Assembly: GCA_034505235.1 (NCBI GenBank)
Contig: JAPDQY010000008.1
Location: 1-64,000, forward strand
Origin: Coneutiohabitans thermophilus
GTDB taxonomy: Bacteria; Zhuqueibacterota; Zhuqueibacteria; Zhuqueibacterales; Zhuqueibacteraceae
Direction of reading: 5' to 3'
Length of the DNA stretch: 64,000 nucleotides
Part shown: positions 61,724 through 64,000 of the stretch, one piece after another
Layout of the letters: each line of letters starts with the position of its first letter
Position numbering within the stretch: position 1 is the first letter of the stretch
Position numbers and translations under genes: made by a program
The notes under the pieces: generated by a model
Told to the model about the DNA's origin: nothing
Databases searched by the model: none
What the model saw: only the letters and a program-made list of their open reading frames with translations

Positions 61724-63132
61724 CAAAACGCCACCCCCACATCCACCAGGCCCTCCAGCCTGCCGTCTTCGTTGACCGCGGCTTCCAGGCGCAACACGTT
61801 GAGGAAGGGCATGTGCAGATGCAGGCCCGCGCCGAAGCCGGCGCGACCGCGGTCGGGCGTGAAGCCGTCCGCGTGATTCCAAATCACGCCATAGTCGGCA
61901 AACAGACCGGCGCTCACACCAAATTTCAGGGTTCGCATGTAACGGCCGATGAGCGAATCCTGGAACAGGGGAGATTCCTCCAGGCGGTGATAGCGCAGGG
62001 GGATGAGGGGCACGCGCAGTTCCACGCTGGCGAGGGCGAGATTTTCGCCGTGGAGGCGGCGGTAGAAATGGCCGCGGATGCGATGTCGAAAACCAAAATT
62101 GACGAGATCATCGAGCGGCACACGCCGGGAGGCAAAGTCCGCCATGCCCCGACCGGCGAGGGCGACGCCCCGGTAGATTTTGCGATAGCGCCGCAGCTCC
62201 CCGCCGTAGCGCCAGTAGCGCTGCGCCGTCGCGGTGAAGCCCGTGCGCTTGACCCAGAGGCTCACATAGCTGCCGCGGCGCGGGTATTCATGGAAATCGC
62301 GGGCATCGCGGAGATAGGAGGCGATCACACTGGCGCGGTTGTCCGCACCGCCGAGATCAAGCATGGCATTGCTGCGGGGATCGCGCACGTGTTGCGGTTC
62401 AAAGCGCAGACTAGAATAGCCAAAGCTCAGGCTGAAAAAGTTGAACAGCCCGAAACGTTTACCCAGTGTGAACATGCCGCCCAAGCGCTTTTCGTTGACC
62501 TCCTGCCGGGAGGTGGTGAGGTAGCGATTGCGTTCCGTTTGGGCGGAGAAACTCCAGCGGCCGAACAGGTTGGCATGGTTGAACATCCAGGGGTTGCCGT
62601 AATCGAGTTGTAAAGCGGGATTGTAACCCGCCCAGCCCGAAATCGCCAGGGTCTCGCGCCGGCCGCGGAAATTGTAATGCAACAGGCCGGCGCCATAGGA
62701 AAGTTTGCCCCAGTCGCGATCATTCATGAAAAAAATGGGGTACGGGTAGATGTACCAGGCTTCCTGCACCGTGATCACGAGCTGCACACCGTCCGCCACG
62801 GCAACGCCCGCGATATCGACGCGGCTGAACAGGCGCAGATTGAGCAGGCGCATGCGATCGGCTTCCACCACTTCAGGATCGAAGACCGTGCCGACTTGCG
62901 ATTTGATTTCCCTCAGGATGATTTGTGCCTTGGTCTGGCGGTTGCCGGTGATGACGACTGACGTGATGAGAGCGGGTGGAGCGAGAGAATCAGGTGCCAG
63001 CTCAGGTTCCTGCGCCAGGGCCGGCGGCTGCCCCAGCAAGAGGGCCACCCATGGCAGCCAGAAGCGAAAGGACCGGGCCGGCAGGTGGAAGTCACAACGG
63101 CAGCCGGCGCACTGTCGATTCATCATCAGCAT
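61723..63132 (-). CDS. BamA/TamA-like outer membrane protein
   Basis: This 469-residue predicted outer-membrane protein has an N-terminal hydrophobic export signal (FWLPWVALLLGQPPALAQ), one POTRA-like domain (ITSVVITGNRQTKAQIILREI...VEADRMRLLNLRLFSRVDI) and a C-terminal Omp85-type beta barrel of alternating residues (LSYGAGLLHYNFRGRRETLAISG, LVDVGVAF at the end). Only one POTRA is visible, fewer than in BamA, so it is a smaller Omp85 member of unknown cargo. ATG at 63132 overlaps the stop of the preceding, similar gene. Confidence 0.85.
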   Translation of the reverse strand: MLMMNRQCAGCRCDFHLPARSFRFWLPWVALLLGQPPALAQEPELAPDSLAPPALITSVVITGNRQTKAQIILREIKSQVGTVFDPEVVEADRMRLLNLRLFSRVDIAGVAVADGVQLVITVQEAWYIYPYPIFFMNDRDWGKLSYGAGLLHYNFRGRRETLAISGWAGYNPALQLDYGNPWMFNHANLFGRWSFSAQTERNRYLTTSRQEVNEKRLGGMFTLGKRFGLFNFFSLSFGYSSLRFEPQHVRDPRSNAMLDLGGADNRASVIASYLRDARDFHEYPRRGSYVSLWVKRTGFTATAQRYWRYGGELRRYRKIYRGVALAGRGMADFASRRVPLDDLVNFGFRHRIRGHFYRRLHGENLALASVELRVPLIPLRYHRLEESPLFQDSLIGRYMRTLKFGVSAGLFADYGVIWNHADGFTPDRGRAGFGAGLHLHMPFLNVLRLEAAVNEDGRLEGLVDVGVAF

Positions 63133-64000
63133 CAAAACTTGTCGAGAATGCGAACGAGCAGACGCCAGTCATCGGAGCCGCGATCCAGGCGTTTGGCGAT
63201 ATCGATGCGCAGCACGTTCTCCGCGACAAAGATCGAGAGGCCGGCGTCATTGCGAAAATCTTTGAGTTTGATCCTGCCGAAATCGAACAAGCCGGCGTCG
63301 GGATTGCCCGGCGCCGCGAACCAGGCCAGGCCGGTTTCCGCGAACACGCCCAGCGAGACGCCCTCCCAAATGGGAATGAAATCGAGCGGCACGTGATGCA
63401 GCCAGTTCTGGCCGATGATGTAATTGGCGGTGAGGTAAAGCGCGCGATCGCCGATGAACTCCTTTTCGCGATAGCCGCGCAGATTGCCCAGACCGCCGAG
63501 CGGCAGCAGGTGTTGAAAGGCATGGCTGCCGGTGCGGCTGCCGGCGAGCAGCTTGATCTGGAATTTTTGATCGCTGAAGGTCGGTTGAAACCGCTTCACC
63601 GTGAGAAACCAGCCGGTGGTGGAAAAATCGCCAAAGGTCCGTTCGAGCTGAAAATCGGCATACCAGCCATAAATGGGAAAGATGGGGTTGTCGCGCCAGT
63701 CGAAGACGGTGGCGAGCGACAGGGTTCGTTCGCTGCCGGGCACCACCGGATAAGGCGTGCGGCTGTTGGGCGGATAAACTTTGTTGCCGCCAAACAGGCT
63801 CCAATTGCTGTTGCGCCGCACGACATCATACGCGTGGCCGGAGAATTCCAGGCGCAGGGTGTGCGTCTGCTGCAGGCGGTAATCGACGAAGCTGCGCACG
63901 CCTTTGCGGCTGAAATAATCCATGAAGTCTTCGTGCAGGAGGATGCCCGCCAGGGAGTTTTCCCAGTCGCCCACCAGCCAGTCGTCATTGCTGTCGATGC
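63132..64000 (-). CDS. Omp85-type barrel protein, partial (cut by window edge)
   Basis: The frame is open from the stop at 63132-63134 to the right edge, so the N-terminus (with any signal and POTRA domains) is missing. The 289 residues seen form a surface-antigen/Omp85 beta barrel: DWRDNPIFPIYGWYADFQLERTFG, PLGGLGNLRGYREKEFIGDRALYLTANYII (the family's GYR motif), and a C-terminal strand WRLLVRILDKF. Tandem with the next barrel gene and overlapping it, the pair probably acts together. Confidence 0.85.
   Translation of the reverse strand, partial: IDSNDDWLVGDWENSLAGILLHEDFMDYFSRKGVRSFVDYRLQQTHTLRLEFSGHAYDVVRRNSNWSLFGGNKVYPPNSRTPYPVVPGSERTLSLATVFDWRDNPIFPIYGWYADFQLERTFGDFSTTGWFLTVKRFQPTFSDQKFQIKLLAGSRTGSHAFQHLLPLGGLGNLRGYREKEFIGDRALYLTANYIIGQNWLHHVPLDFIPIWEGVSLGVFAETGLAWFAAPGNPDAGLFDFGRIKLKDFRNDAGLSIFVAENVLRIDIAKRLDRGSDDWRLLVRILDKF

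Overview
The window is about 64 kb of GC-rich, gene-dense DNA from a diderm bacterium. Secreted proteins end in a sorting-type tail containing the NYPNPFNP signature, and there are lipid A acyltransferase, heptosyltransferase-like and BamA-like genes. With futalosine-pathway menaquinone genes and short intergenic hairpin repeats, this fits the FCB superphylum outside the well-known Bacteroidetes, for example a KSB1/Calditrichota/Ignavibacteria-like lineage. The lineage is an inference from signatures; no rRNA gene is present.

Region 1 (1-8 kb, all minus strand) is an informational block: gltX, eight tRNAs (the four serine isoacceptors GGA, CGA, GCU and UGA, plus Ala, Arg-ACG, Glu and Gln), tadA, the SRP RNA, dnaX, ybaB/ebfC, recR, pgsA, pgpA and a cinA fragment at the edge. 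The tadA - tRNA-Ser - SRP RNA - dnaX - ybaB - recR order is the one known from Bacillus. Region 2 (8-13.7 kb) holds a dodecin, a glycine C-acetyltransferase-like enzyme, two futalosine-pathway menaquinone genes (mqnD-like and mqnC) and a membrane-anchored M23 peptidase. Region 3 (13.8-18.7 kb) is a tightly overlapping minus-strand operon for the outer envelope: an LpxL-type acyltransferase, two family 9 glycosyltransferases, tsaC, a low-molecular-weight phosphatase and a DUF3108 protein.

Region 4 (18.9-31 kb) is a carbohydrate locus: three large (alpha/alpha)6-type glycosidases, two of them sharing a C-terminal module, and a CUT1-type ABC importer whose solute-binding protein is fused to a permease. 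A convergent small gene with a heptad-repeat coiled coil and a PD-(D/E)XK-like core sits inside it. Region 5 (31-47 kb) is mixed: a serine hydrolase, a metallo-beta-lactamase-fold hydrolase, an ABC-F ATPase, a 1.3-kb gene-poor stretch with repeats, a stand-alone LytTR regulator, a branched-chain aminotransferase, a decayed secreted-protein gene, an exported M23-like protein with a sorting tail, and a small set of poorly understood genes (exported propeller-like protein, ATP-grasp enzyme, PfkB-family kinase).

Region 6 (47-64 kb) holds uvrA, a 1077-residue secreted protein with a sorting tail, an orphan histidine kinase, an inositol monophosphatase, mutS2, cvpA, yqeY, rpsU, rsmE and two consecutive BamA/TamA-like barrel proteins, the last cut by the window edge. 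Most of the window is ordinary housekeeping. The least ordinary parts are the sugar locus with its fused transporter, the twin-hairpin intergenic repeat family, and the pseudogene in which the damaging duplication is still visible.
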